From contig LGRX02034398.1 of NCBI GenBank assembly GCA_001247695.2, positions 1-52,816 of the forward strand: a stretch of 52,816 nucleotides of DNA. Direction: 5' to 3'. Origin of the DNA: Cymbomonas tetramitiformis (Eukaryota > Chlorophyta > Pyramimonadophyceae > Pyramimonadales > Pyramimonadaceae). The position numbers and the translations under genes are program-made. The notes under the pieces were generated by a model. That model did no database searches and was not told the DNA's origin. It worked only from the letters and a program-made list of their open reading frames with translations. Positions 1 through 9,545 of this stretch are shown here, in pieces; the stretch's first letter is position 1; every line of letters starts with the position of its first letter.

Positions 1-864
1 CACCCTCTTCAGGATGCGGTAGTTTTCCATATCAAAGTCGACGGTCTCTTCCGCCGGTTGCTTGGGGACTTGGAACTCTTTATTGACGTGCACCAGATGC
101 TTATCACAATGCGGGAAATACTGATGCACTCGCACCAATGTGAGCACCGCCTTCTGCAGCAAGTTCTCTGCGTAGTTCCAGAGAACCAACCGGTCATTGT
201 CCTCGTCCGATTTCTCGAGTCCAGCGGGCTGCTGGACCCCTTCCTCGTCCACCTTGTAGATCACCTCAAAACCGTTGTTAGTTGCGAAGGTCGTGTACTT
301 CTTCTCTGGGTCCTCTGCGGCGGGCTGTGCGCAGTGGATCTCAATTTCGTCCTCTTGGTCGTCCTCCTCATCGTCCTCCTCCTCCCCATCGCCCTCCTTC
401 TTCGCCTCCTCCTCCGACTCGAACTCCGACGCGTCCTCCTCCTCCCCATCGCCCTCCTTCTTCGCCTCCTCCTTCTTCTCCGCCGCGTTCACCATTGTGA
501 AAATATCATACAATCCTGGTTTTGTGCCTCGTTTCTCCGCCTCCTCCAGCTTATCCACGAACTGGGTTTGCGTCACCGATTTCAAAAATTGCCACGACGC
601 CAGGTTGCGGTAACACGCCGCGTCGTCCGGCGTGTAGTGTTCAAACCAGTTCTCAATGATATCGGGAGTGAGCAACACCTCCGACCCCGTTCCGGACAGT
701 TGACTTTTGTTCCCCGAAATGGGGAAAATCGTTTCCAGCTGCTCGTCCGTCAACAAGCGTTTAAGGATCTTGGCGCAGTGTCGGACCTCTTGTGTGCCGC
801 TGTTGTCAAGGTCTTCCACCGATTGCGCTTTGAAGCCTTCACCAAAGAGTTTTTCGTCAGACAT
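1..864 (-). CDS. Acidic protein of unknown function, C-terminus outside window
   Basis: The minus frame is open from an ATG at 864-862 to the left window edge without a stop, so the gene is partial (288 codons seen). The protein starts MSDEKLFGEGFK. It has a mixed-charge N-terminal half, then a strongly acidic/lysine stretch around residues 125-175 in which the unit EEAKKEGDGEEED occurs twice (plus-strand 355-480), then a better-conserved-looking segment rich in V, L, H and N. No signal peptide or membrane segment is visible. It is divergent from the DUF7869-like gene at 1214, with about 350 bp of palindrome-rich DNA between them, which suggests a shared promoter. I do not recognise the family. 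The plus-strand ORF in the same stretch (58-885) is its antisense image and is rich in leucine from CTC codons. Confidence 0.6.
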   Translation of the reverse strand, partial: MSDEKLFGEGFKAQSVEDLDNSGTQEVRHCAKILKRLLTDEQLETIFPISGNKSQLSGTGSEVLLTPDIIENWFEHYTPDDAACYRNLASWQFLKSVTQTQFVDKLEEAEKRGTKPGLYDIFTMVNAAEKKEEAKKEGDGEEEDASEFESEEEAKKEGDGEEEDDEEDDQEDEIEIHCAQPAAEDPEKKYTTFATNNGFEVIYKVDEEGVQQPAGLEKSDEDNDRLVLWNYAENLLQKAVLTLVRVHQYFPHCDKHLVHVNKEFQVPKQPAEETVDFDMENYRILKRV

Positions 865-1023
865 GATTACGTAGGAGTATGGTAAGTGAGAAGAAAGAAG
901 ATAAAAAGTTGTGTCCACAGAAAAGTATACTTGCGATAGTGAAAATCAATTCTTAAAGATAGCATATCGCGAGTACCGCGCTAGTACCACACTATTAACG
1001 CACTACTCACGCCACTAGTCCGT

Positions 1024-1083
1024 ACTAGTCGCGCGACTAGTGCGAAATCAGATCGCACTAGTGATGTGACTAGTGCGATCTGA
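1024..1083. promoter_or_regulatory. Palindrome cluster in divergent promoter
   Basis: Positions 1024-1041 read ACTAGTCGCGCGACTAGT, a perfect 18-bp palindrome. Immediately after, TCAGATCGCACTAGT (1048-1062) and ACTAGTGCGATCTGA (1069-1083) form perfect 15-bp arms around a 6-base loop. Further CTAGT words lie upstream (981, 1014). The 12-mer CTAGTGCGATCT at 1070-1081 recurs at 3442-3453, just after the stop of the 1214-3424 gene. The position between two divergent genes fits an operator or a binding site for an element-encoded protein. That role is inference. Confidence 0.55.
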
Positions 1084-1213
1084 CTACATGTGACGATTGA
1101 AAGGCAATCAAACGCTCGAACGCCTGGAACGTCGCGCCGGTCATTAGTTTTGAAACTTTAAAGCTTAAACATTTGAGAAAGCGCCAAGTCGCTAAAGCGG
1201 GAAGGAAGGAAAC

Positions 1214-3424
1214 ATGTTATGCTCGTCGTGCTCTGAAGGCGAATCTGAGCTTAGCGCTTCGTCTAATTCTTCTGGTTCAGAAGATTATTACTATGAAACG
1301 GTGGAAGACTTTATGTGCAAGACGAAAACCATCAACCCAAGAAAGGCGAAGCGTTCCGAACCGGAAGCAGAATCCAAAACGTCGGGATATGGGCCCAACA
1401 ATACTGCGGAAAGCGTGACAAAGATCGGGGATCTGATGGACCCCGCCAACGAATGCAGGTGTGGGAGGCGCTGTCTGTCCCAATTCGAGTATCGTCCCGT
1501 GCAGGCGTACTTACGTGAGAAGTCTACGCTAAACGGTCGCCAATGGTTCAAGGAGAACATCATCGCGGAGCTTACTCGTGCGCGTAGGTTCAAGCCCGGA
1601 TCGCAGAAGCTTGAAATAGAGATGTTCGACTCGCTGACGTTCCTGGGCAAGAAAGTCTGCAAGGATGCGTTTCGACGACTGCACTTTATTCCAGAAAGCA
1701 CATGGTTCAAGTGGCACGCGCACGTGTGTGGGGGCGGCATGCTGGAGAGCACAAGGAAGAGGAATTTGACGCTGTACAACGACCCGACGAACCTGAACTG
1801 GACTTATTTCTTGGAGTACGCTGCTCACGAGCTGTTGCCGTTGGCGGAGCCACAACCTCAAAACGGCAAACTCCAAATGAATCCGATCCGACCAGCCGAT
1901 TGTTATGCCGCATACAAGCTTATGCGTCGCGGCGTTTATCAGGTTAAAATCACGCAGTTTCGCAAGTATCTGCGCGAGTACCTCCGCGCGAAGCATATTA
2001 CCATGCGCAAGCGGAAGGATTGTGCAGGTAAGTGCACGACATGCGAAATCTTGACGAAGCAGCGCCGTGCTGTAAAGGACTTGGAGGACCTGGAGGACTG
2101 GAAGACGCTTAACGACGCGCACCGGAGTGATTATCGAAATGAGAGAGCTCAGTACAATAACACCCGTGCTGATAGTGCCAACCAGTTCGGCATCAGTGAC
2201 TCGTATTGTTTCGACAGGGCGGCAAACAACAACACCGTTTGTCCGCACTTCCCCGTGAAGGTCAAGGCGATGAGCGACAAAGCTGGAAGTTTCTTCCACC
2301 TTCATCTGCAAGCAGTCGAGATGCACGGCACGGTGTTGTGCATGTGTTTACTTATGCCATGGGTTCCTGGCAAAGACGTGAACATGTGCCTCACGACGCT
2401 CAATATTCTGCTACGGTATGTGGTGGAGAACACGGAGCGGCACTTTCGGCAAACATACCACGTGCAAATGGACGGAGGGTCGGAAAACTGGAACCGGCAT
2501 GTTTTCGCCTTCTTCTGCATCCTGGTTCACCACGGGCTGTACAAAGAGATCTACCTACACCGTCTGCCCGTAGGCCACTCCCACAACGACGTCGATGGCT
2601 TTTTCGGGTTGCTGAAGATGCTGTTGTGGGGTAAGACCGCGGATAAAAAAGGCCATTGGTTCATATCTTTGGAACAATGGATTGCCTTTCTCTTTGCCTG
2701 GACGATAACAACCATCAACAAGCACACGTACGTCGTCGGCTGCAACTTGGACTTCAAATCGTGGATCGACCCGCACTTGAACGAAGAGTTTGGTGGCCAC
2801 GCTGGACGAGACCGCAAGGTGCATACTTGGTGCTTTTACGTCGCTCCGGACAAGCTCGTCCGAGCGAAGTACAAGTTTGGTGACAGGTTCAAGGAATGGC
2901 TACCAAGTGGCGTGGACGAGGACCCGAACCTTGGGCTGATTATTTGTACCAGTTATCCCGACGTCGACTCCGCCCCGGGCTATATGGACAACCCGGAATG
3001 GAAGCGCAAGGGGAAGGGAAACAAGGTATTGGACATGGAGCAAACAACGCGGAGCTGTCTATTGGGACTCCGAGCCGCAACGCCAGATCTGGTGAGCCAA
3101 CAACGACACGAGGAATTGAAAGCAACCTTCCCCTTGCCTTTGAAGGTGGAGGCCGTGCGAGAGCGACATCCCGAGCGATTACCTCCGAAGTGGGACCTTT
3201 CACTGCTGCTGACACGTGCGCATACCCGCGCATCTACAGTCAAATGCGATGGGCTCTTGAAGACGCGGTATGCTAAGGCGGAGCAGTTCAATGTATGTTT
3301 CGACGGCGTGACGCATAAGAAACAAGTGGTGGAGAAAGAAGTCCTGAAAAATATTGACATCAACGAGGTTGTGGCTTTTATGCGCGAGGCCAAGTATTGT
3401 ACTGAGCTGATTTCCAGAAGGTAA
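1214..3424 (+). CDS. DUF7869-like protein, putative RNase H-fold transposase-like
   Basis: One 736-residue ORF without introns. Visible features in order: Ser/acidic N-terminus (1-65); Cys cluster CRCGRRC (81-87); a probable DNA-binding middle region; second Cys cluster CAGKCTTC (270-277) followed by a charged helix; then the most conserved-looking block, with VQMDGGSENWNRH (418-429) and GHSHNDVDGFFGLLK (454-468). A D-x(2,4)-E/N pair followed by GH-[ST]-H-x-D-V-D is, as I recall it, the signature of DUF7869 domain proteins, which are widespread in protist and plant genomes; an RNase H-like (DDE-type) core with D420 and D459/D461 is an inference. An inverted, nonsense-mutated copy lies at 5606-7070, which supports a mobile gene. 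No TIR or TSD could be assigned. The ATG at 1214 is the first in a long open frame. Confidence 0.7.
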   Translation: MLCSSCSEGESELSASSNSSGSEDYYYETVEDFMCKTKTINPRKAKRSEPEAESKTSGYGPNNTAESVTKIGDLMDPANECRCGRRCLSQFEYRPVQAYLREKSTLNGRQWFKENIIAELTRARRFKPGSQKLEIEMFDSLTFLGKKVCKDAFRRLHFIPESTWFKWHAHVCGGGMLESTRKRNLTLYNDPTNLNWTYFLEYAAHELLPLAEPQPQNGKLQMNPIRPADCYAAYKLMRRGVYQVKITQFRKYLREYLRAKHITMRKRKDCAGKCTTCEILTKQRRAVKDLEDLEDWKTLNDAHRSDYRNERAQYNNTRADSANQFGISDSYCFDRAANNNTVCPHFPVKVKAMSDKAGSFFHLHLQAVEMHGTVLCMCLLMPWVPGKDVNMCLTTLNILLRYVVENTERHFRQTYHVQMDGGSENWNRHVFAFFCILVHHGLYKEIYLHRLPVGHSHNDVDGFFGLLKMLLWGKTADKKGHWFISLEQWIAFLFAWTITTINKHTYVVGCNLDFKSWIDPHLNEEFGGHAGRDRKVHTWCFYVAPDKLVRAKYKFGDRFKEWLPSGVDEDPNLGLIICTSYPDVDSAPGYMDNPEWKRKGKGNKVLDMEQTTRSCLLGLRAATPDLVSQQRHEELKATFPLPLKVEAVRERHPERLPPKWDLSLLLTRAHTRASTVKCDGLLKTRYAKAEQFNVCFDGVTHKKQVVEKEVLKNIDINEVVAFMREAKYCTELISRR

Positions 3425-3530
3425 GACGACCGTTTACCAGCCTAGTGCGATCTCATTTATACCTTATTTATATTTATTTTGTCATTATTGTCCTTCAAGT
3501 GTCTAAGCAAAGTCAGGTAGGTTTCTTGTT

Positions 3531-4001
3531 CTAGCTCCAGATCTTCCTACAACAAGGGCATTTTGCAATATCCGTGCAACTTGCCAAGTAGGCCTGGAAA
3601 CAAGGGTGATGATACAGCACGTTTTTGCAGTCACATCCTAACCCTGAAACCCACGTTTCCGCAGGGAAAACTATTTCTAAGCAGACGACGCACTTGTTTC
3701 CTTCCTCTCTTTCCGAGTTGGTGGTGGTGGCGGCTTGCTCCTGTGTTGCGGGAGTCCTTTGATTCCCGGTAGAAGAAGTCGTCGCTTCGTCTTCAGGTGT
3801 CGCTGTTGTGGAGCTTTGCAACCAAGGAAAAACCTGCCGCAAGATTGTAACCTCGTCGTCCGAGTCCGTTGTTCCTGGTGTGTTCGGAACGACGGTAGAA
3901 GAGGTCGTTCCTTGTTCTTGATTTTCGCTAAGAAAACCCTCACTCATCCAGGGAAAAACTTCCCTCAGGATTCTAGTCTCGTCGTCGTGAGAGTCCGTCA
4001 T
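3531..4001 (-). CDS. Small RING-finger-like protein
   Basis: 156 residues from the ATG at 4001; the frame is open upstream to an ATG at 4052, but that leader (MKLLYTLRIIFAY...) is hydrophobic and less like the rest. The C-terminal 50 residues carry a RING-type ligand set: C104, C107, C123, C125, H131/H132, C134, C148 and C150/C151, with the YHHPC and CPCC signatures of E3 ubiquitin ligases. The N-terminus holds two copies of an acidic motif ending ILR[EQ]VFPW (11-18 and 53-60) separated by Ser/Thr-rich linker; the VFP core recalls the MFP motif of ubiquitin-binding CUE domains, but the copies are too short to assign. It is convergent with the DUF7869-like gene (stops about 105 bp apart) and divergent from the coiled-coil gene. 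RING function is by motif only. Confidence 0.6.
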   Translation of the reverse strand: MTDSHDDETRILREVFPWMSEGFLSENQEQGTTSSTVVPNTPGTTDSDDEVTILRQVFPWLQSSTTATPEDEATTSSTGNQRTPATQEQAATTTNSEREEGNKCVVCLEIVFPAETWVSGLGCDCKNVLYHHPCFQAYLASCTDIAKCPCCRKIWS

Positions 4002-4072
4002 TGCGGTGTAAGAGTATGCGAAGATAATACGAAGTGTATAGAGAAGTTTCAAACTAGGGTTCGCTTACGCAG

Positions 4073-5009
4073 GTACGAGGATAAACACTTACACCGAGTG
4101 TTATCTGAGCGGAATGCTGAACTGCGGGGTCTTACGACCAAGACCAAGAAGTTGGAACGCCTGATCCAGCTTTTGAAGGCAGAAGATGCTGGTGAAGAAG
4201 CTCCCGCAGTTCGTGCAGAGGCAGAAGCTGCTGAAGAAGCTCCCGCAGTTCGTGCAGAGGCAGGTGTGCGTGAAGCAAATGGAAAGAGGAGTCGGAGAGG
4301 AGCTCCACCTGCTGCTCGCAAGAGGTTTTCGGGCGCACAAAGGCAAAACAGGGCGCGCAGAACTTCACCCGCCTCCGAAGGCGACAGCGATGATACTGAT
4401 ATGGAGATGGATCTTGCCACTCGCAGTCGGAGTCGGCAGGTTGCAGCGCGCAAGAAGAAGCCCGGAAAGCAGCCAAAACAGCAGAAACAGCCCAGCAGCA
4501 GTGAGGGCACGGATGATGGCGACGATGAGCACTCCTCCGGTGTTGACGAGAGTCTATATGACCGTGGGATGCGTTTGGCATCGCAGAAGGAACACTTGGC
4601 AGCCGACTACCGGTTCGAGGACATGACTGTGGGCAGCTATGCCGTGACCGTTGCAGGCGGGGAAGCCAGCGACAAGTGTTGGTTCAACGTTATGCTCCCG
4701 GACGGCGGTAAGTCACTCCCACTCCATTTCGTGGAGGTGGTGGGGCAGCATGCCTCACGGAAGGAGATAACCTGGCAGTTCTGGTTGCCAGCACAGTCAC
4801 GGAGAACGTTCGAGACGGTAGAACAACTCTGTGAGGCTGGAGCTTTCGTACGGGGTGCCCGCACCCTTCGCATGAAGTCTACATTTGACGTGAACGAGGT
4901 GTTGACATGCTGGGATGAGACCGCAAAATCTGGTGTTCAAGGCGGAATTCCAGGTTGTGAGGAGAAAGCTGAGCTTTTAAAAGCACTGCTGGAGAACTCT
5001 GAAGAGTAA
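4073..5009 (+). CDS. Coiled-coil, basic-linker protein of unknown function
   Basis: The frame is open from 3735 to the stop at 5009, but the part before 4001 is antisense to the RING gene. A pyrimidine-poor AG at 4071-4072 could be a splice acceptor, so the start is unresolved and I annotate from there. The protein has an N-terminal charged helix (about 60 residues, likely coiled coil), two copies of a 12-residue EEAPAVRAEA repeat (36-bp DNA repeat near 4185-4260), a long Ser/Arg/Lys/acidic linker with nuclear-localisation-like KKKPGKQPKQQKQ, and a more globular C-terminal 160 residues (from about 4560) rich in W, F and V. Not recognised. Its packing with the RING and DUF7869-like genes suggests one functional module. 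Confidence 0.5.
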
Positions 5010-5605
5010 ATAAGTGCAGTCAAGAGTTCGTATGTGCATGCATGTACACATGTGGTTGTGCTTACACCCTAAATTGGTGTTACCACTTAGGGTTTCCCCC
5101 GCTAGAGGGCCATTTGCTCCAGAAATCTGCACGGAGATGCAAGTGCTTGATATTTTATTTGTTCAAATATGTTTTATGGCAAACTACATTATAACATAGC
5201 ACGTGACGGGTCCATTAGCAAGAACCTTTACATATGTTACCCGCCCTTTGAATACGCGTGTGATAAAGCATAGGGTTTGAGGGGGGTTTTGGCAAAATTG
5301 TGCTGAAATCGATGAAAATATCAAACATACGATAAATAGGTACATATTTTTCCCTTTTTACTTCCATTTTATAACCTTTAATCTCGATCTAATACCATAT
5401 GTGAATTTTTGGAACACTCCTCAATATGCCTAAGAGTCACGCGTAAGAATTCTGAAAACCCCGCCTCGTACGATTAGAAAAACTTCCAAAATTATAACCA
5501 CCCTATTTTTTGGGCATGATATGTTTAAAATAATGTAAAAAACATCAAAACAATGACCTTCAAAAAATCTTCCAATTTAGAGCGCATCTTCCAATTAAGA
5601 GCGAT
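5010..5605. other. Intergenic, AT-rich, no gene seen
   Basis: No ORF with protein-like composition. The only long open frame is the 3' tail of the inverted pseudogene. The stretch 5280-5590 is AT-rich with poly-T/poly-A tracts. The right boundary is the breakpoint of the inverted DUF7869-like copy near 5606. Confidence 0.5.
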
Positions 5606-7070
5606 CGTCGTTGCTCGTCCGGAGCGACGTACATGCACCAAGTATGCACCTTGCGGTCTCGTCCAGCGTGGCCACCAAACTCTTCGTTCAAGTGCGGGTC
5701 GATCCACGATTTGAAGTCCAAGTTGCAGCCGATGATGTAGGTGTACTTGTTGATGGTTGTTATCGTCCAGGCAAAGAGAAAGGCTATCCATTGTTGCAAA
5801 GATATAAACCAGTGGCCAAGTTTATCCGCGGTCTTACCCCACAACTGCATCTTCAGCAACCCGAAAAAGCCATCGACGTCGTTGTGGGAGTGGCCTACGG
5901 GCAGACGGTGTAGGTAGATCTCTTTGTACAGCCCGTGGTGAACCAGGATGCAGAAGAAGGCGAAAACATGCCGGTTCCAGTTTTCCGACCCTCCGTCCAT
6001 TTGCACGTGGCATGTTTGCCGAAAGTGCCGCTCCGTGTTCTCCACCACATACCGTAGCAGAATATTGAGCGTCGTGAGGCACATGTTCACGTCTTTGCCA
6101 GGAACCCATGGCATAAGTAAACACATGCACAACACGACGCCGTGCATCACGACTGCTTGCAGATGAAGGTGGAAGAAACTTCCAGCTTTGTCGCTCATCG
6201 CCTTGACCTTCACGGGGAAGTGCGGACAAACGGTGTTGTTGTTTGCCGCCCCGTCGAAACAATACGAGTCACTGATGCCGAACTGGTTGGAACTATCAGC
6301 ACGGGTGTTATTGTACTGAGCTCTCTCATTTCGATAATCACTCCGGTGCGCGTCGTTAAGCGTCTTCCAGTCCTCCAGGTCCTCCAAGTCCTTTACAGCA
6401 CGGCGCTGCTTCGTCAAGATTTCGCATGTCGTGCACTTACCTGCACAATCCTTCCGCTTGCGCATGGTAATATGCTTCGCGCGGAGGTACTCGCGCAGAT
6501 ACTTGCGAAACTGCGTGACTTGAACCTGATAAACGCCGCGACGCATAAGCTTGTATGCGGCATATCAATTGGCTGGTCGGATCGGACTCATTTGGAGTTT
6601 GCCGTTTTGAGGTTGTGGCTCCGCCAACGGCAAAATCTCGTGAGCAGCGTACTCCAAGAAATAAGTCCAGTTCAGGTTCGTCGGGTCGTTGTACAGCGTC
6701 GCATTCCTCCTGCTTTTGCTCTCCAGCATGCCGCCCCCACACACGTGCGCGTGCCACTTGAACCATGTGCTTTCGGGAATAAAGTGCAGTCGTCGAAACG
6801 CATCCTTGCAGACTTTCTTGCCCAGGAACGTCAGCGAGTCGAACATCTCTATTTCAAGCTTCTGCGATCCGGGCTTGAACCTACGCGCACGAGTAAGCTC
6901 CGCGATGATGTTCTCCTTGAACTGGCGACCGTTTAGCGTAGACTTCTCACGTAACTACGCCTGCACGGGACGATACTCGAATTGGGACAGACAGCGCCTC
7001 CCACACCTGCATTCGTTGGCGGGGTCCATCAGATCCCCGATCTTTGTCACGCTTTCCGCAGTATTGTTGG
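5606..7070 (-). pseudogene. Inverted, truncated copy of the DUF7869-like gene
   Basis: Read on the minus strand, this matches 1393-2857 with only scattered differences, so the two form a large inverted repeat. It lacks the first about 60 and last about 190 codons. It carries at least two nonsense changes relative to the copy at 1214: TAC to TAG in the codon for Y99 and TGT to TGA in the codon for C230 (near 6550). It also has an in-frame loss of one codon (W111). The remaining open pieces are 6846-6565 and 6546-5560. Homology stops abruptly at 7070, where it abuts a truncated LTR-element fragment, and near 5606. Confidence 0.85.
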
Positions 7071-7362
7071 GTGCATTAAACCAAGCCCCCAAAACGGGCT
7101 CTCCGTAGTATTCCTGTGAACTTCGGGGGAGTAAGCTCTCTGAAGGGAGGAAGCGGTGGATGCATTATATAAAGCCGTACAAACGTCACTCTGAAATACG
7201 ATACGAACGGCAGCGCTATATCTATCCGTAACGTAAACCTCGGAAGATACCTTGAAACGTCACTCGAAATACGATACGCAATTCATGGGGGCTACATCCT
7301 AAGAACTGTAAGGCTAAATGCCTAAGGTGAGGGTTTAAAGTGGACTCAGTTCCCCCCAATAT

Positions 7363-8540
7363 GAGTAAATCCGGCAGATGGGGGGCTACTTACGATTGCC
7401 CCCTGATTTTTTTGTGCCCCCTGAAAACCATTTTCAGGCCCTGAAAATATTTTTCAGGGCCTGAAAACCATTTTCAGGGCCTGAAAATGGTTTTAACCGA
7501 GACCTCCAAACCGCAGTTTGGCGCTCTGTTTGAGCTAATGCCACGTTCGCAATGCAAACTGAAAAAAACTGTCGTCAAAAAGATAGGGTTGCGAAGAGAT
7601 CACCCATCTCTTCGAAAAGTTAACCAAAGGAAGTGATGAAAATACTTACATGGGGTAGTTTTCCGCGAGGAAAACGCTCGTGAAGTCAAAATAGTCGTGA
7701 AAATAGCGGTTTTCCCGCTATCGAAGGGTCTGAAAACCTGCGAATCTTTCAAAAAGGAGAAGGTAAGTAAACGAGTGTCGTTGAACACTCTTCTATTGTG
7801 TAGCATCCCGGGTTTTAACCGAGACCTCCAAACCGCAGTTTGGCGCTCTGTTTGATCTAATGCCAAGTTCGCAATGCAAACTGAAAAAAACTGTCGTCAA
7901 AAAGATAGGGTTGCGAAGAGATCACCCATCTCCTCGAAAGTTAACCAAATGAAGTGATGAAAATACTTAAATGGGGTAGATTTCCGCGAGGAAGACGCCG
8001 GTAAAGTCCAAACCGCCGTCAGAATAGCAGTTTTCCCGCTATCGAAGGGTCTGCCGATCTGTGAATTTGTGAACAAGAGAAACTTCGAGTGCAAACGCGT
8101 ATGATTAAGCGTAGCTAGAAAATTGTCATGTTACCATACAATACGTAACGGAAATAAAATACAAATCAACTGTTAGAAGATCGTAGTGCACCATCTCGTC
8201 GAAACTTCCCAAAGCCAAAGAGCGTTCCAAGCGCTAGCGTAAAACTCTTCTAGAGTGGCCCACAACAAGGCGTGGACATTCTGAAACAAAATATTGTTAC
8301 CAAATAAAATAAAATACTGCGCTAGAGCTGCTTTAAAATGCCCCAAAGGGGTTATTTCACCGCTTACTTGAAGCGCGGTCAAGTCCGAAGTGTTTCGAAA
8401 ATTCAGGGGGCGCTCCACTATAAAGCTAGTTTATATATTTTCAAGAGAAAATCTTGTGATGGTTGTATAATTTCTGCACACTGCCTCTGCCCCCTGAACT
8501 TTTCATCGTAAGTCTCCCACCAACTGCCGGAACTACTGCC
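7363..8540. mobile_element. 1.18 kb non-autonomous DNA transposon with TSD AATAT
   Basis: The empty site is visible in the homologous fragment at 42879-43200, where the flanks are contiguous. Here the flanks read CCAATAT at 7356-7362 and GCCAATAT ending at 8545, a 5-bp duplication AATAT. The ends are imperfect inverted repeats of about 35 bp sharing TCCGGCAG and ACTTACGAT. Near the left end (7400-7490) lie four copies of a short palindrome built from CCTGAAAATGG. The interior holds a 322-bp tandem repeat on the minus strand. No transposase is visible, so mobilisation must be in trans. The superfamily is not assigned. Confidence 0.65.
7491..8050 (-). repeat. 322-bp tandem repeat with exon-like reading frame
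   Basis: Two copies start at 7491 and 7813, with weaker similarity continuing to about 8410. On the minus strand each encodes a related peptide containing RPFDSGKTAI and SSRK[TS]TP. In the first copy the reading frame is followed by a consensus donor GTAAGT (near 7650) and preceded by a CAG acceptor (near 7740). In the second the donor is mutated (TTAAGT). This looks like a captured, duplicated exon inside a transposon. The source gene is unknown. Confidence 0.45.
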
Positions 8541-8696
8541 AATATCCTAAAAACATCTTGAGGGACGCCTCATCGGTGTAAGAAGACTGGTACCAGCTCA
8601 ACAACAAAGACATCAAAGACATATACAAAGGTGTGCACCCTATATTGTGAGGTCACAACTCTTCTAAGAGGGGAGATCTGTCAGGGATATGACCGA

Positions 8697-8800
8697 TGAC
8701 ATATGTGTCATACATGTCATACCATGTCATACCATGTCATACCTGTCATACATGTCATACCATGTCATGTCATGTCATGTCATGTCATATGTTATAATGA
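8697..8800. repeat. GTCAT-rich simple repeat in LTR A
   Basis: Reiterated CATGTCATAC/CATGTCATGT words, also present inverted at 42770-42860 in the second LTR copy. They belong to the start of the LTR. Confidence 0.7.
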
Positions 8801-9339
8801 CATACAGTCGTCGAGTATTGCCAGTACGGTCGACTATGACATGTACAGTCATAATATCTGTCATCCACTCACCATGAGTGACATCTGTCATCGAGAGGCT
8901 GAGTACAGCATCTCGATGACGAAGCAAAACAAGTTCTTGAAGAACAAATTGTTCTGAGAGGACGCGTCTTCGCTTCAAGCATGAATTGAACACCATGCGG
9001 GTATCAACAGGCTAATTCGACCAGCCGATACTGTTAGTTCACCCAATGTTCTCGGGTTCACAACCCGATAGTGGTAACGCTTATGAAGCGTGAGGACATT
9101 GAGGTATATGAGGAGCATTGTGCTCAAGCAGATGATTCTGGACACCAGAGACTGCACTCATACCCACCAAATATTGATGCGCGTTGCTACAGTTCAATAG
9201 CAGCCGCATAGTCTGAAAGGTTGGGTGTCAACCTTGACATATAGGGTTCCACCTGGATCAGATAGGGAACGGATCGCATGTAAATAACTAAATATTGGTC
9301 GGGTACCATTTATATACAAATATATTATATAGGGAACCC

Positions 9340-9379
9340 CGATATCGCGCGTGTGACATATCGATCGCGCGCGATATCG
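9340..9379. repeat. 12-bp perfect inverted repeat
   Basis: CGATATCGCGCG at 9340-9351 and CGCGCGATATCG at 9368-9379, flanked by GGGAACCCC on the left and GGGTTTCCC on the right, so the stem can extend imperfectly. It may be a remnant of a small palindromic element. No ORF is associated. Confidence 0.5.
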
Positions 9380-9420
9380 CGCGGGTTTCCCTATAGGGTT
9401 CCCCCTACTGTAAGGTCGTA

Positions 9421-9545
9421 CTCTGGCTGAGACCAGAGTTTGAAACGAGCTGTGGCCGGCATGCCCCCAGCTTGCCCCTGGGAGGTTCGATCCCCGGATC
9501 CGACGGTTGCAGCTGAGATCCGCCGCTCTTGACATAGGGGGGAGG
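9421..9545 (+). repeat. tRNA-like / SINE-like fragment (weak)
   Basis: Starts CTCTGGCTGAGACCAGAG, which folds as a D-arm-like hairpin and resembles an A box, and has GGTTCGATCCCC (9484-9495), a good pol III B box, 63 bp downstream. A full cloverleaf could not be drawn. The same first 18 bases form the left end of the MITE at 14890, so a shared repeat family is the alternative. Confidence 0.3.

Larger units (their letters stand above)
7071..9260 (+). mobile_element. 3' fragment of LTR retrotransposon (family A), interrupted
   Basis: Homologous in inverted orientation to 42334-43375. The internal 3' end is 7071-7362 plus 8541-8678. A purine tract AAGAGGGGAGA (8665-8676) precedes the LTR, which starts TGTCAGGG at 8679 and ends around TGGATCA at 9260. 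The LTR start is rich in GTCAT words (8697-8800). The left edge is truncated by the inverted pseudogene, and a separate DNA transposon (7363-8540) splits the internal part. No coding domain remains. Confidence 0.6.

Noticed and set aside
58..885. 275-codon plus-strand ORF
   Set aside because: Leu/Arg-rich antisense image of the acidic protein; the minus frame has an ATG and a coherent composition.
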